The notes beneath the pieces were generated by a model. It was not told the origin of the DNA, ran no database searches, and worked only from the letters and a program-made list of their open reading frames with translations. From positions 99,001 through 163,000 of the forward strand of contig CAUYUJ010019346.1 in the NCBI GenBank assembly GCA_963575745.1: a stretch of DNA of 64,000 nucleotides, written 5' to 3'. The position numbers and the translations under genes are program-made. This document shows positions 30,781-41,560 of this stretch, piece after piece. Positions within the stretch are counted from its first letter, which is position 1, and each line of letters starts with the position of its first letter. Source of the stretch: Prorocentrum cordatum. Lineage: Eukaryota > Sar > Dinophyceae > Prorocentrales > Prorocentraceae.

Positions 30781-32435
30781 CGCCCGTGTGGCCGAGCGCT
30801 GCGGCAGGAGCTCTGCCAGGCTGTCGGGCCATGTGTTCCCCTAGCCGTTGTGGAAACCCTTCGGGCAACACTTGGGGGAAGATGGTGGAGAAGATCAGGA
30901 GGAGGAGGAAAAGGAAGGGGCATCTTGGGAGCCTCTGGAAGCACTCTCGGGGCCTCCTGGGAGCTTCCTGGGGGCCTCTTGGAGGCATCTTGGGGGCCTC
31001 ATTGGGCCTCTTGGGGGCCTTGGGGGGCTTCTCAGGGGCCTCTTTGGTCATCTTGGGGCATTCCTGGCCCGTCTGACGCCCCGTCGGAAGCCGTCTTAGG
31101 GGGCTTCTCTGGGCCGACTTCGGGCCCTCTTAGCGTGCTCCAGGGCCGTCTTGCAGGCAATCTTGGGCGATCTTTGGGGGCTCTTGGGCCGTCTCGGGCC
31201 GTCGGAAGGCCGAAATGAAGCAAATGCCAAAATCCTTGAAAACCTTGTGGGGCATCAATGATGTGGGCCTCTCTTCTGGCCTTCCTGGAGGACCTCTTGG
31301 AGGCCTCTTGGGCAGTCTTGGAAACCTCTTGGGGGCCTCTTGGGCCGTCTTGGGCCGTCTTGGAGCCATCTTGGGCCGTCTTGGTGGGCTCCTGGCCCAT
31401 CGGAAGCCGTCTTGGGGCCCCCCTGGGCCGACTTAGGGCCATCTTGGCGTACTCCAGGGCCGTCTTGGAGGCCCTCTTGGGCGTCCTGGAGATCTTGTGG
31501 CTTCTTGGGGCCGTCTTGGGGCCTCTTGTGCCGTTCTGGGGCCATCTTGGAGGCCTCTTTGGCGATATTGGGGCGATCTTGGGGGGCTCTTGGGCCGTCT
31601 CGGGCCGTGAGAAGGTCGAAAATAAGCAAATGCCAACATCCATGAAATGCTTATGGAAAACCACTGAGCATGGCCTCTTCGGGATTTCCTAGAGGCCCTC
31701 TTAGGGCCTCTTGGGCAGTCTTGGAAACCTCTTGGGGCCTCTTGGGCCGTCTTGGGCCATCTTGGAGCCATCTTGGGCCGTCTTGGTAGGCTCCTGGCCC
31801 GTCGGAAGCCGTCTTCTGGGCCGGCTTAGGGCCTTTTTGGCGTTCTCCAGGGCCGTCTTTGAGGCCATGTTGGGCGTCTTGGAGGCCTCTTGTGCCGTCT
31901 TGGGGCCGTCTTGGGGCCTTCTTGGGCACCTCTTGTGCCGTCCTGGGGCCGTCTTGGAGGCCTCTCGGGCCGTCGGATGACCGAAAAGAAGCACATGCCA
32001 CAATCCTCGACAAACCTATGGACAATCAACAATGTTGGCCTCTTCGGGCCTTCCTGTAGGACCTCTTTGCTGCCTCTTGGGCCGTCTAAGAGGCCTCTTG
32101 GAGGCGCCTCGGAGCGTCTTGGGCCATCCTGGAGCCAATTTGGGCCGTCTTGGAGGCTTCGTGAGCGGACTTCGAGGCATCCTAGATCCTCTTGGGCCGT
32201 CTTGGAGGCCATCTTGGACCGTCTTTGGCGAACTTCGAGGCCATCTCGGGCCATCTGAGCCGTCTTAGAAGCCATCTTGGGCCAGCTTGGAACGGGAAAG
32301 GCATTTACAGATACAGTTTGCGCTCTTTTCGGGGTGCCCAGCGAAACGGGCCGAAGCCCAAGTGGGAGTTTGTTTGGAACAGGAACCAAAGCAAAGACCG
32401 TAGGATCTAGCACGCCAGCCACCCTTGCGACAAGC
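30781..32435 (+). repeat. COMP-E unit 1: head, GGA, degenerate tandem, tail
   Basis: The head at 30781-30885 (GAGCTCTGCCAGGCTGTCGG, CCGTTGTGGAAACCCTTCGG) is followed by GGA words and a ~1.3-kb tract of ~10-bp steps (GGCCTCTTGGG, GCCGTCTTGG, GCCATCTTGG). Marker segments with AAGCAAATGCCAAAATCC recur near 31211, 31618 and 31985 (spacing ~407 and ~367), giving a higher-order period. The tail at 32285-32435 has GAAACGGGCCGAAGCC and AGCACGCCAGCCAC. Unit 2 repeats this order. Confidence 0.75.
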
Positions 32436-32479
32436 ACGGGGCGTCGGATCTAATACGAAGACCCCCTGCCCTTGTGGAA

Positions 32480-32580
32480 GCGCCTATGTGGCCGACAGCT
32501 GTGCTAGAGCTTGGCCAAGCTATCGGGCCGGCTGTTCCCCGAGTCGGTTTGGGAAGCCTTCGGGGAACCCGCGGGGGAGC
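32480..32580 (+). repeat. COMP-E head, solitary copy
   Basis: GAGCTTGGCCAAGCTATCGG, GTTCCCCGAGTCGGTTTGGG and AAGCCTTCGGGGAA match the heads at 30781 and 33246. Here it follows the tail of unit 1 without a tandem tract of its own. Confidence 0.65.
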
Positions 32581-32699
32581 AAGAGGTTCGAAGTCGCCCA
32601 TTTGTAACCTCGCCGCGGTGGCATAGCAGATTTGCTTCTGATTTTTTTGGTTTTCCGGTTTTCACATTGCAAATTGGGCGCGCCTGGCGTCCAGAAGGT

Positions 32700-33040
32700 G
32701 CGCTGGGGGCGACCAGAACAACGCCCGGAAGAGCGCCTGGGAGCGCGCTGGGGCGAGCGTCCGGGCGAGCCCAGACGAGTGCCGAGAACAGCGCCCAGGA
32801 AAGCGCCATCAAGAGTGCCCAGAATATGGCCCAGACGCGAATCTGGAAGAGCGCCCGAAAGAGCGCCCGGAAGTGCGCCCAGAAACTACCGATTTTGCGT
32901 CCGATGTCGCGTCCGATTTCGCGTCTTTTTTTTTGTGTCGATTCAATATTGAGATCAATCAGACGCAAATCGGGTTTAAAATCTGACAAACATCGGACGC
33001 AAATCGGACGCAAAATCGGACGCAAAATCTGACGCTGATG
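32700..33040. repeat. GCGCCCAGAA minisatellite and GACGCAAATCGG fold-back
   Basis: 32700-32885 has degenerate GAGCGCCCGGAAGAGCGCC words. 32888-33025 is an inverted repeat: CCGATTTTGCGTCCGATGTC on the left and CGGACGCAAATCGGACGCAA on the right, around a TTTTTTTTG loop. Confidence 0.7.
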
Positions 33041-33245
33041 GCGTCGACCATTTCTGGGCGGATGAGGCAGCGTATCGCGGTGCATCATGGCGAGGTCTGG
33101 TAGGGTGTGTATTGCGGACCCATGCGCGCAATTCAGTGTTGGAGTTTTAGCGATGTGGCGAACGACAAACTGCGATATCGCGTTGTGTCCAAGTCGGGCC
33201 AAATCGACAGAAAAATCAGATCGCCGCTTCAGCGGCCGTTTTTCA

Positions 33246-34465
33246 GGTGACCATGTGTCGGAGCGTTGCGGCAAGAGCTCTGCCAAGCTATCGGACCATG
33301 TCTTCCCCCAGCCGTTGTGGAAACGCTTCGGGGAATATTTGGTGGAGGATGGCGGGGAAGATCATGAGGAGGCAGAGGAGGAGGAAAAGGAGGGGGCATC
33401 TTGGGAGCCTCTGGGGGCACTCATGGGGCCTCCTGGGAGCTTTCCGGGAACCTCTTGGAGGCAGCTTGGGGGCCTCCTAGGGCCTCTCAACGGGGCCTTT
33501 TGGGGCTTCTCGGGGGCCTCTTTGGCCGTTTTGTTGGGTTCCTGGCCTGTCTGACGCCGTCGGAAGCCGTCTTGGGGGCTTTTCTAAGCCGACTGGGGGC
33601 TATCTTGGGGGGCTCCAAGGCCGTCTGAGAGGCCATCTTGGGCGTCTTGGAGTCCTTTTCGGGCCGTCTTGGAGGCCTCTTGGGCAGTCTTGGGGGTCTC
33701 TTGTGCCGTTCTGGGACCAACTTCGAGGCCTCTTGGGCGATCTTTGGGGGCTCTTGGGCCTCGGGCCGTCGGAAGGCAGAAAAGAAGCAAATGCCAAAAT
33801 CTTTCAAAACCAAAGGAAAATCAATGATGTTGGTCTCTTCGGGCCTTCCTGGAGGCCTTTTGGAGGCCTCTTGGGCCATCTTAGAGCCATCTTGGGCCGT
33901 CTTGGCGGGTGTCTGGCCCGTCTGACGCCGTCAGAAGCCGTCTTGGGGGCTTTTTGGGGCCGACTGGGGGCGTCTTTGGGCCCTCTTGCGGCCGTTTTGG
34001 AAGCCGTTTTGGGGGCCTCTTGGGCAGTCCTGAGGTCATCTTGGAGGCCTCGTGGACACTCTGCGGGCGATCGTGGGGGCCTCTTGGGCCGTCTTGGGCC
34101 GTCGGAAGGGCGAAAAAGAGCAAATACGAAAATCCGTCAAACATCTACATTGGGCCGTCTTGGAGACATTTTGGGCACCTCTTGGGCAGTGTCGGGTCGT
34201 CTTGGAGGCTTTCTGGGCGGATCTGGAAGTATTTTGGACCCGCCTAGGCCGTCTGAGTGGCCATCGTGGCTGCATCTTGGAAGCCAGCTTGGGCCATCTT
34301 GGAGCCGTCTGGAGCAGGACAAATCTTGGCAACTGGGTGTTCCGGGTCCTTCCGGGCAGCCGGCGGGACGGGCCGGAGCCCCAGGGAGAGTTCTTTTGGA
34401 AAAGAACCAAGACCAAAGACGGCAGCGTCAAGCACGCCAGGCACTCCTGTGGCAAGCCAGCAGGG
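33246..34465 (+). repeat. COMP-E unit 2
   Basis: Head GAGCTCTGCCAAGCTATCGG and GCCGTTGTGGAAACGCTTCG, then GGA words, then the GGCCTCTTGGG-type tract with markers near 33779 (AAAGAAGCAAATGCCAAAAT) and 34108, then a tail (GACGGGCCGGAGCCCCAGGG, AAGCACGCCAGGCAC). Same order and orientation as unit 1, but shorter. Confidence 0.75.
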
Positions 34466-35010
34466 GGCGGCGGACGGCCTTCGGTCCATCCCGCCACCGT
34501 GCCTGGGTTTGGGATCTGGGGCCTCTTGGATGGTCGTTGGGGTCTCGTCGAGGCCTCTCGGGGGCCTCCTAGAGGCAGTTGTGAGGCCTCTGGGAGCTGT
34601 TTGGGGACCTCTTTGGGGCCTCTCGGGGGCCTCGTGGGGGCGTCTCGGGGGCCTCTGGGGCCCCTTGGGCCTCTTGGGGACTCCTGAGCGTTTCTTGGGG
34701 CCTCTGGGGCCGTCTTGAGGCGGTCTTAGAGGCCTTGTGGGCCGTCTAGGAGCGTCAGAAGCTTGAAAGTTCGAGGACCCCCATAGTCTGGAAAGCCAAA
34801 AGATTATGGATGGTTTGGGCCTCTCGGGGTCCTCTTGGGAAGGCTCTCGGGGCTCTCGTTGGGCACCTCGTGGGCTTGTTGGGCCGTCTTGGGGCCATCT
34901 TGGGCGTCTTGGACCGATCGTGCGGCGATTCGGGGCCTTCTTGTGCCGTCCAGACGGCCTCTTGGGGCCCTCTTGGCCCGTCTTGGAGCCCTCCTGGGCC
35001 CGTAAAAAAT
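34466..35010 (+). repeat. COMP-E-type tract without head or tail
   Basis: GGGGCCTCTTGGG and GGGCCGTCTTGGGGCC words continue to about 35010. Confidence 0.65.
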
Positions 35011-35160
35011 CACGCGACAGATTTGAGAGCTAGGGATCGAGGTCCATCCAGGAATCCTCAGGATTGAGGATTGAGGCCTAAGGGATTAGGCCATGGACCT
35101 GAGGACACTCCAAGTCGTGCCTCAGGATACGGTGGCGGATACTTGAATACTAGAAAACGG

Positions 35161-35323
35161 CATGACATAACATTTCGGGTCTCCGCACGCATTTCATGGA
35201 TCAGCGTTGGGTCGCCCTGGCGGTTCGTCCGGCGCCGCCCTTGGTGCGCTCCGCGCGCAGGGAGGGGGCCCAGCGCCGACCCGAGAGATCCGTGCGGATC
35301 TCCGAGAAGTTGTGCTTCTGATG
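35161..35323. mobile_element. TIR-G copy 3 (163 bp, diverged)
   Basis: CATGACATAACATTTCGGGT and CTCCGCACGCATTTCATGGA on the left; inverted right arm CTCGGAGATCCGCACGGATC. The loop keeps CCGGCGCCGCCCTTGGTGCG, as in copy 2. Confidence 0.65.
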
Positions 35324-35835
35324 TCGCCGCTTGTTCTTCTCAAGGAGGGCATCAGCCAAGCACGGTGAATGACGCCTCTGGCCCGTACGTTTCAGATATT
35401 TAGGGACAGCGTTCCCGAACAATGCTGAGTCAGGAAAATTGGATGGTCCACTAGCGTGGCTGCCAGCCGTCAGGCGGATCGGAAGATAACGTGGCATTGA
35501 GGCAATAGCCAGAGGAGGAGGAGGAGCCCTCCCAAGTTCCCTCTTCATAGGTCCGTGCAATAATTTACTATATTGCTTAAACTATCCCGTTGTAAGACAA
35601 CCGTCAAATAATCGTCAATCGTGCCAAAGCACTACGCCTTGGACTACATCGCCGCGAGTCAACTTTATTGCTGCGTCCTGACCATCCTGCATCGCGCCTA
35701 GTCACCATTCCTGGTACTTCAACCCCTCGAATCAACGTGACTTGACTGTTGCGTCATGACAAGTCTAGACGGTGCAAGAACATGAGTTTGGGACGTCAGC
35801 CATAAGAACCCCCTAGGCTGTTGCAAACTGTTTAC
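35324..35835. other. Balanced-composition spacer, no gene seen
   Basis: Less GC-rich than the surroundings, with many short frames and no repeat structure. Confidence 0.35.
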
Positions 35836-36780
35836 GACGAAGCTGCGCGGCGCTCTGGCGAGAGCCACATGTTGAAAAGGAACCGCACTCAACCCATGAA
35901 AGTCTTGCAAACTCGTAGACGACTGTGCGCGGCGCACGGCGCTAAACCGAGAGCCGCATGTTGGATACCACCCGCCTTTTCACCAGTGAGGCTCTGGCAA
36001 ACTGTACAGACGACTGCGCGCGACGCTAAGGGGCGAGCCATCTGTTGGAAACCACGCTTCGTCGGTCCGTGAATGCAACTAGTTTAATGCGTTTGTTTGG
36101 CGCGAAGGAGAAAGCCACACGTTTTACGACGAGTGCGCGCGGCGTTCAGGTGAGAGCTGCATTTTGAAAAGGGACCGCCCTCAATCCATGAAGCTCTTGA
36201 AAACGTTTAAACAAATGTCCGCGGCGCTAAAGCGATAGCCTAAGTTTGAAAACGGGCCGCCCTCCATCCGCGAAACTCGTGCCAGCTTTGAAAACGAATG
36301 TGTGCGGCGCGGGGGTGAGAGCCACATTTTGAAAGCCACCCGCCGCCTGTGAAACTGCTGCACGTGGTTAAAACGAATGTACGCGCCGTTAGGGGGACAG
36401 CCACAGGTTGAAATCCATCAGCCCTCCATCTATGAAACTGATGCACACGTTCAAGACAAACGTGCGCGGCGCTAAGGCGAGTGCCACATTGTGAAAACCG
36501 CCCGCCCTCCATCCGCGAAGCGCTTGGCAGTTTTGACATGACAGTGCGCGGCGCCAACGCGAGAGCCACACTTTCCAAAGTAACCCTTCCTCCATCCTTG
36601 CAACTTGTAAGACGACTGTGCGCGGCGCGTATGTGAAAGCCACAGTTTGAAAACCACCCGCCTTCCACCCGTGGAAATCTTTCAAACTTTTCAGACGTAT
36701 GCGCGCAGCGCGAAGGCGAGAGCCACATGATGAAAACCACCCGGACTCCAATCGTGAAACCGCTGCAAACTGCAATCTTC
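35836..36780 (+). repeat. ~80-bp satellite (SAT-80), array 1 (about 12 units)
   Basis: The landmark GCGAGAGCCACATTTTGAAA recurs near 35861, 35948, 36024, 36152, 36230, 36316, 36400, 36478, 36561, 36634 and 36716. Each unit also has CCGCCCTCCATCCGTGAAAC and TGCGCGCGGCGC. Units are diverged (about 71-90 bp). Confidence 0.85.
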
Positions 36781-37214
36781 AGGATCATAAACGCGGAGGA
36801 AACCTCAGACGAAACGCTCGGCCCGCGCTACCAACACCGCTCGGGGTGCGACAAGGAGAAATCATTCATAAGAAAAGCAATGCAGGAGGAGGAGGAGGAG
36901 AAAATCGGCCCATCACATCTGGTCCTCGTCGTCGTCATCCGCCTCGTCGTCGCTGCGGCGGTCCCCGCGGTCGGCGTCCTCGGTGTCGTCGTCGTGGTCG
37001 TCTCGTCGCCGCCGCCGCCGCCGTCGTCATCGTCGCCGTCGCCGTCGCCGTCGCCGGCGCCGCCGGCGCTGGGGGACAGTCCCTTGCTTCCCTTCGGGTT
37101 TGAGCCCCTCCGGGGGTGGCGTCTACGGCAGCGACCCCTGCAGTCATGTGGCGGATTTTCGGCCGACGCGCCTGACCAATGTGTCCTAAAGTGGGCATGT
37201 GCCGGGGTTGCGGA
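36781..37214. other. Spacer with a GCC/GTC triplet patch
   Basis: 36985-37070 is a GCCGCC / GTCGCC triplet patch. The flanks are non-repetitive and not convincingly coding. Confidence 0.4.
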
Positions 37215-37670
37215 TTCCGCAGGAGGAGGAGGAGGAGGAGGAGGAAGAGGAGGAGGAGGAGGATAGAAGCGAGGCGCGGGGTTGGGCACAAGGCGGTGCC
37301 GTCCGATCGATCCTCGGAGGCGCGCCTCGCGGCAGGCCCGCCCCGCTCGCTCCCGCTCCCAGCGCCACCCGGTGGGGCGGCAGCCCCTGCCCAGGGAGCG
37401 CCCGCCGCACCTTTTTCCTCGTCGTCCTCCTCCTGCTTCTCCTCCTCCTCCTCCTCCTTATCCTCCTCCTCCTCCTTCTCCCTCCCCCCTCCTCCTCCCC
37501 CTCCTTCTCCCCCTCCTCCCCCTCCTCCTCCTTCTCTCCTCCTCCTCTCTCCTCCTCCTCCTCTCCTCCTCCTCCTCCTCCTCCTCCTCCTCCTCCCCCT
37601 CCCCCTCCCCCTCCTCCTCCTCCTCCTCCTCCTCCTCCTCGTCCTCGTCCTCGTCCTTGTCCTCCTCATG
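37215..37670. repeat. GGA patch and long CCT tract
   Basis: 37218-37263 is GGA; 37425-37670 is CCT/TCC with GTCCTC at the right end. The two could pair as a hairpin. Confidence 0.85.
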
Positions 37671-38307
37671 TTCCACCTCCCCCCTGCCTCCGCACAGCGG
37701 AGCTGTGTACTCGCTCGATATACGTTCTCGCGGCTTGCTCGGGCTACCGTCGGACTAGGGTATAATATCGAGGTCGGTTCGGGGAGGGTAGCCTCGTGTT
37801 CTTCGTGCTGAATGGATGTTATTGTGCATCCTGGGGAGGGTGCCCTTTGATGTTCTGCTTGTTTTGGGCGACGGAGGGTCTCATGCTCTTGAGGGGTGCT
37901 CTTCTGGCCTAGATTCGGCTGTTATGATGGGTAACGTTCCCAAGGGTACCGTTGCATCCTTGCCTCCTCGATCCATCCTTGACCAATTTCGACGGCGGCC
38001 CGAAATCGCCGAGAACTGTCGAAAACCTCGAACCTCGAACTTTCCTCACCCCCTGTTGTGTGCCGATCTCTTTACCGCTAAATGCTGAGATCCTCGAACC
38101 GCCTTATTGCGGTTCAAAACGGTTTACGGGAGCGTTCGGTTGTAATTTCTCTGAGAGGAATACAACTTATACACCTATTACAGTGTTGGGTTACAGCCAT
38201 GGAAGGATTTGACCAGGTTTGAAGAACCATAGGTGTAACGAACTTTCGAAGGGTATCAGACAGAACCTCGTGAGAGGATTCTGCGACAATTCGGATTGCT
38301 GATTTAC
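37671..38307. other. Spacer left of the 29-bp array
   Basis: Non-repetitive. The segment 38200-38305, read in reverse complement, shows weak similarity to 42405-42480 (ACTATGG..GGTCAA-type words), which would fit diverged outer ends of the fold-back structure at 38.3-42.4 kb. Confidence 0.35.
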
Positions 38308-38590
38308 CACGGAAATGCCATCGGAGCACGGAAATGCCCGAATCGGCGACCTGATCGCGGAAACGCCCGAATCTACAATATGTGTACGGAAACACCCGAA
38401 TCGGCAATCTGAGCACGGAAAGGCCCGAGTCTGCAATCTGAACACGGAAACGCCAGAATCGACAATATGAGCACGAAACTGCCCGAATCGGCAATCTAAG
38501 CACGGAAGCGCCTAAATCGGCAATCTGAGCACGGAAACGCTCGGATCGGCAATCTGGGCACGGAAACGCCCAAATCGGCAATTTGAGCAC
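38308..38590 (-). repeat. SAT-29 left array (about 10 units, inverted)
   Basis: GCACGGAAACGCCCGAATCG plus GCAATCTGA repeats every 29 bp (38327, 38356, 38385, 38414, 38443, 38472, 38501, 38530, 38559). It is the exact reverse complement of the unit at 41561-42400. Confidence 0.95.
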
Positions 38591-38630
38591 GTGCAGAAAG
38601 TTGTGCTGAAATGGATTTGGCGAATTTCGG

Positions 38631-39519
38631 TTGATACGAGGTCAAGTTAGGAGTGAAACCATTTTTTGGGAAGATTTGCTTTCAACTCCAACGTATAGGC
38701 CTCTAGGACGATGTGGTTGCAGTCGATCCCTTCTTCTGCGACCAGACAGGATCGCGTCCAAGCCAATCCAAAAAGAACAAGGTCCATGGACCCGTAACGT
38801 GTACGTGATGCCCACGCTGTCAGGCGAGGGATTTGGTAAATTGCGACGGGTCCCCCTTGAATGCCACCGTGATCAGCTTGGACTCGCGGCGGTTCTGTCA
38901 ATCGTAGTGCACTGGCTGAACGGATCTACTGTTGCGTGGACTGCAAGGGAAACAAAGGTTTTGGATGGCACAGTTCGGTTAATTTGAGATTCGCGTAGGG
39001 ATATTGCGGGCTGGCACCAGAAGAGCTCACCCCGCGCGGCGAATCAGGATTGGATTATTGATATCCCCCGGGGCCCCACTGAAGACGCACTCGGTACGGA
39101 TATCCTGCTAGACCTGGTAAGAACGAGAGCTATACGATCCAGGTGTCGACCGTTTATCGCGGGAACCGCGGCGCGCGTAAATTCACGATGCGGAAACTTG
39201 TTTCCGGCACAGGAACATCATAGGGAGCAGGCCCGCGGGCGCTCGCCTCAGCCCCTCTTCCTCCGCTCGCGCGCCTCGGCGCCTGCCCCGTGGGCGAGCG
39301 GTTCTCGGCGCGCCCGCTCGCTTGTTCCGGAGCGGCGGAAGCGCATCTTGGCGCGGTTCCCCGCGATAGAGCGCGGCCCCCGGGGCGAGCGAGCGCGCGG
39401 TTGTTTTCGGAGGCGCCGCATTCGGACACCCAGTTCGCGCGTCTGGGCATCAGGTCGCGCGTCGCGCCGCTCGGCCCAGCAGAAGAGGCCCCCCAGCGCC
39501 CGCGGCGCGGCGGCGTGAG
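38631..39519 (+). pseudogene. Decayed coding frame inside the fold-back unit, unknown
   Basis: One register is open from 38631 to 39519 except for a single TGA at 38985-38987. It contains protein-like stretches (LGLAAVLSIVVHWLNGS before the stop; NQDWIIDIPRGPTEDALGTD and ILLDLVRTRAIRSRC after it). The last ~300 bp overlap the GC-rich island and become Arg/Ser-rich. No family is recognised. Confidence 0.35.
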
Positions 39520-40190
39520 CGCCGCCCTCCTTGGCCGCGGGCGCCTGCTGGGCTGGCCCTCTGCGAAGAGCCAGTGGCCGCGAGGCCCCCTGGGGGCGTC
39601 GCCTGTTCCACCGGGCCCCCCGCGAAGAGCCGCGCGCAGGGCCGCCGCCTTCTCGCGGGCTCGCCTAGGGCCCCTGCCTCCTCGCGGGCAAACCCTAGCA
39701 TTTGGCGCATCTCGCTCTCGGGCCACTGCGTCCTCGCAGGCGCGCCCAGGACCCCTGCCTCCTCGCGGGGAAGCCGGGGCTCCGGGTGCTGATCGCTCTC
39801 GGGTCACAGCTATCTCGCGGGCCCACCCAGCGCCCCTGCCTCCCGCCAGGCCCCTTGGGCCCTCTACGAGGAGCCGCGGCCCTGTCTGCCCCGCCCTCGC
39901 GCCACCCTCGCGTCTCCCGCCGGCGCCTTGCCCCGGCAGGGGAGTCGCGCAGGGCGAGGTCCAGGAGGCCCGGGCCATGCGGCGCTTGTCCCGCGCCCTT
40001 TGCCGGCGCGCGGGCGCCGGTTTCGAGCCGCGCGGGGAGCTCCAGCTGGAAGGCTACCTTCTGAGGGCCCCGGGGCTTCAGGCGCCACTGAGAGGGGCGG
40101 GCCAGTCCTCCAAGGGCGATTTTCGCGCCAGGAAGTCCCGGAATCCAGCGAGTTTCGAGACGGGGCGCTACCCGCGAAAGACATGTAGCT
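39200..40190 (+). other. GC-rich island with ~80-bp repeats and open frames on both strands
   Basis: Frames of 316 codons (plus) and 274 codons (minus) overlap. CCCCTGCCTCCTCGCGGG-type landmarks near 39665, 39750 and 39830 show a short tandem repeat of about 80 bp. The plus frame (39290-40240) includes SARLFSEAPHSDTQFARLG and is in the same direction as the decayed genes around it, but base composition alone could keep it open. Confidence 0.3.
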
Positions 40191-40196
40191 CTCGCA

Positions 40197-41121
40197 ATGC
40201 TGGGCCCTGCATGTCGTCGGACCGCAGACCATGCAAGTGAATGGGCTCGGTTGCTCCAGACATTTGCACCGAGCGTCGCCATCGACTACTCAATGGCATG
40301 GGCGGCGCAGGAAGGAGCAACGACCAATCTGGAGGAAGCGCGCAATGAGATCATCAGAAGCATGGATCGGAGCTCCATTTGTGCAATGGCAGAGTGTCCA
40401 ATGATGAATTGGAGACGCGTTGGCATGAGCTGGGTTGGCGCATCAACTCTGGGTTTAATAAATCAGAGATAAATCAGATAGCCCAGCTGGGACATTTATA
40501 GAATTCCCTAGCGTCCCGAATGAATTCCTGACCAGCGAAGCAGAGCCCAGTCCCCCAGTCTGCTCAGAGCCGCGGCGCGCCGCCGAGATGCGAGGCATGA
40601 GTGTTCCGTCGGGTGAGCAGTTTGCGGGCTTCCTCCGAAGCGACAGGATCCGTTGAAATAATGTCGGCGAACTCTACCGGAATGGCTGAAAAGAGCCAGT
40701 AAAACGTTAGAGATACCAGGTCTTAGCAAACAACAGCAGCAATTTTGCAACCAGTGGTGCGAGCGTTTTCGCAGAATCGTCCAGGACCCAATGAGAGACG
40801 AATAGAGACGAGATCTTGCGTCGTTCGCGCCGCGAACAGCCTCGCGCGGAACCGGAAGACCACCCCGGCGACGCGCCGACGACGTAGACGATCTTGCCGA
40901 CGTAGAACCCAGCTCAGCAACAGACGCCACATAAGAGGACTTAGACGACGATTCCGACGCAGCCCCACTAGCGTCGCGGAAGTGACCAGCCGCCCAAGCG
41001 ATTCAGGATCCAGGAAACCACAATCGAGGAGCTAGATGAAGCAATCGCTCAACACGGACAACGACGCGACCCAATTTCTCCCGAGGACGGACTTTGCTTG
41101 CATCGTGCGTTGAGGATTTAA
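40197..41121 (+). pseudogene. Multi-frame decayed gene with OTU-protease-like motif
   Basis: Five successive protein-like segments lie in changing registers: 40197-40375 (VAIDYSMAWAAQEGATTNLE), 40349-40498 (SNDELETRWHELGWRINSGF), 40462-40653 (PSGEQFAGFLRSDRIR), 40662-40982 (PEWLKRASKTLEIPGLSKQQ, then FCNQWCERFRRIVQDPMRDE) with in-frame TAG at 40803 and TAA at 40932, and 40981-41121 (ETTIEELDEAIAQHG, then SPEDGLCLHRALRI). The D-G-x-C-x-x-R string, with D at 41086 and C at 41095, resembles the active-site block of OTU cysteine proteases. The rest of that domain, including the distal His, is not found. At least three frame changes and two stops mark it as dead. Confidence 0.5.
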
Positions 41122-41560
41122 AGGGTGACCAGAGAGGCTATAACACAATCGAGGCCCCGAGCAATGGACGCAGCAGGAGCCATGGGTCACACAGCACGGC
41201 GACACGTCGCGAAACAACGCAAAGATGTCTGCGGGGATGACTCGGCGCCGGCCACTCTGACCAACGCTGCAACAATCGTGTCACCGTAGTAAATGTTGTT
41301 ATCGCGCGCGCGTTTGGGCCGCTTGGAGTGGGCGCGGGCTGCCCTGTGCCAGGCAGCATTTGGTTATGTTAGCATCGCGTCAATCATTGCTACGGCACTC
41401 TTCCAGCGATGCCTCCCCGAGAGGTGCCGCTGCCATTCGCGCGTGGATTGACTGGACTCATGGCGCAGAGAAGGCAAATAGCTAACAGACGGGATTCGGA
41501 CTGATCAGTTGCGACGAGCAGCGTTTCCCGTCACGTCGCCCGAACTGCCTGCGCTCCTTG
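41122..41560. other. Spacer between decayed gene and right 29-bp array
   Basis: Non-repetitive; short frames only. Confidence 0.35.

Noticed and set aside
39154-39978. Minus-strand 274-codon frame
   Set aside because: It is Arg/Gly/Ala-rich, overlaps an equally long plus-strand frame and an ~80-bp repeat, and is explained by GC content.
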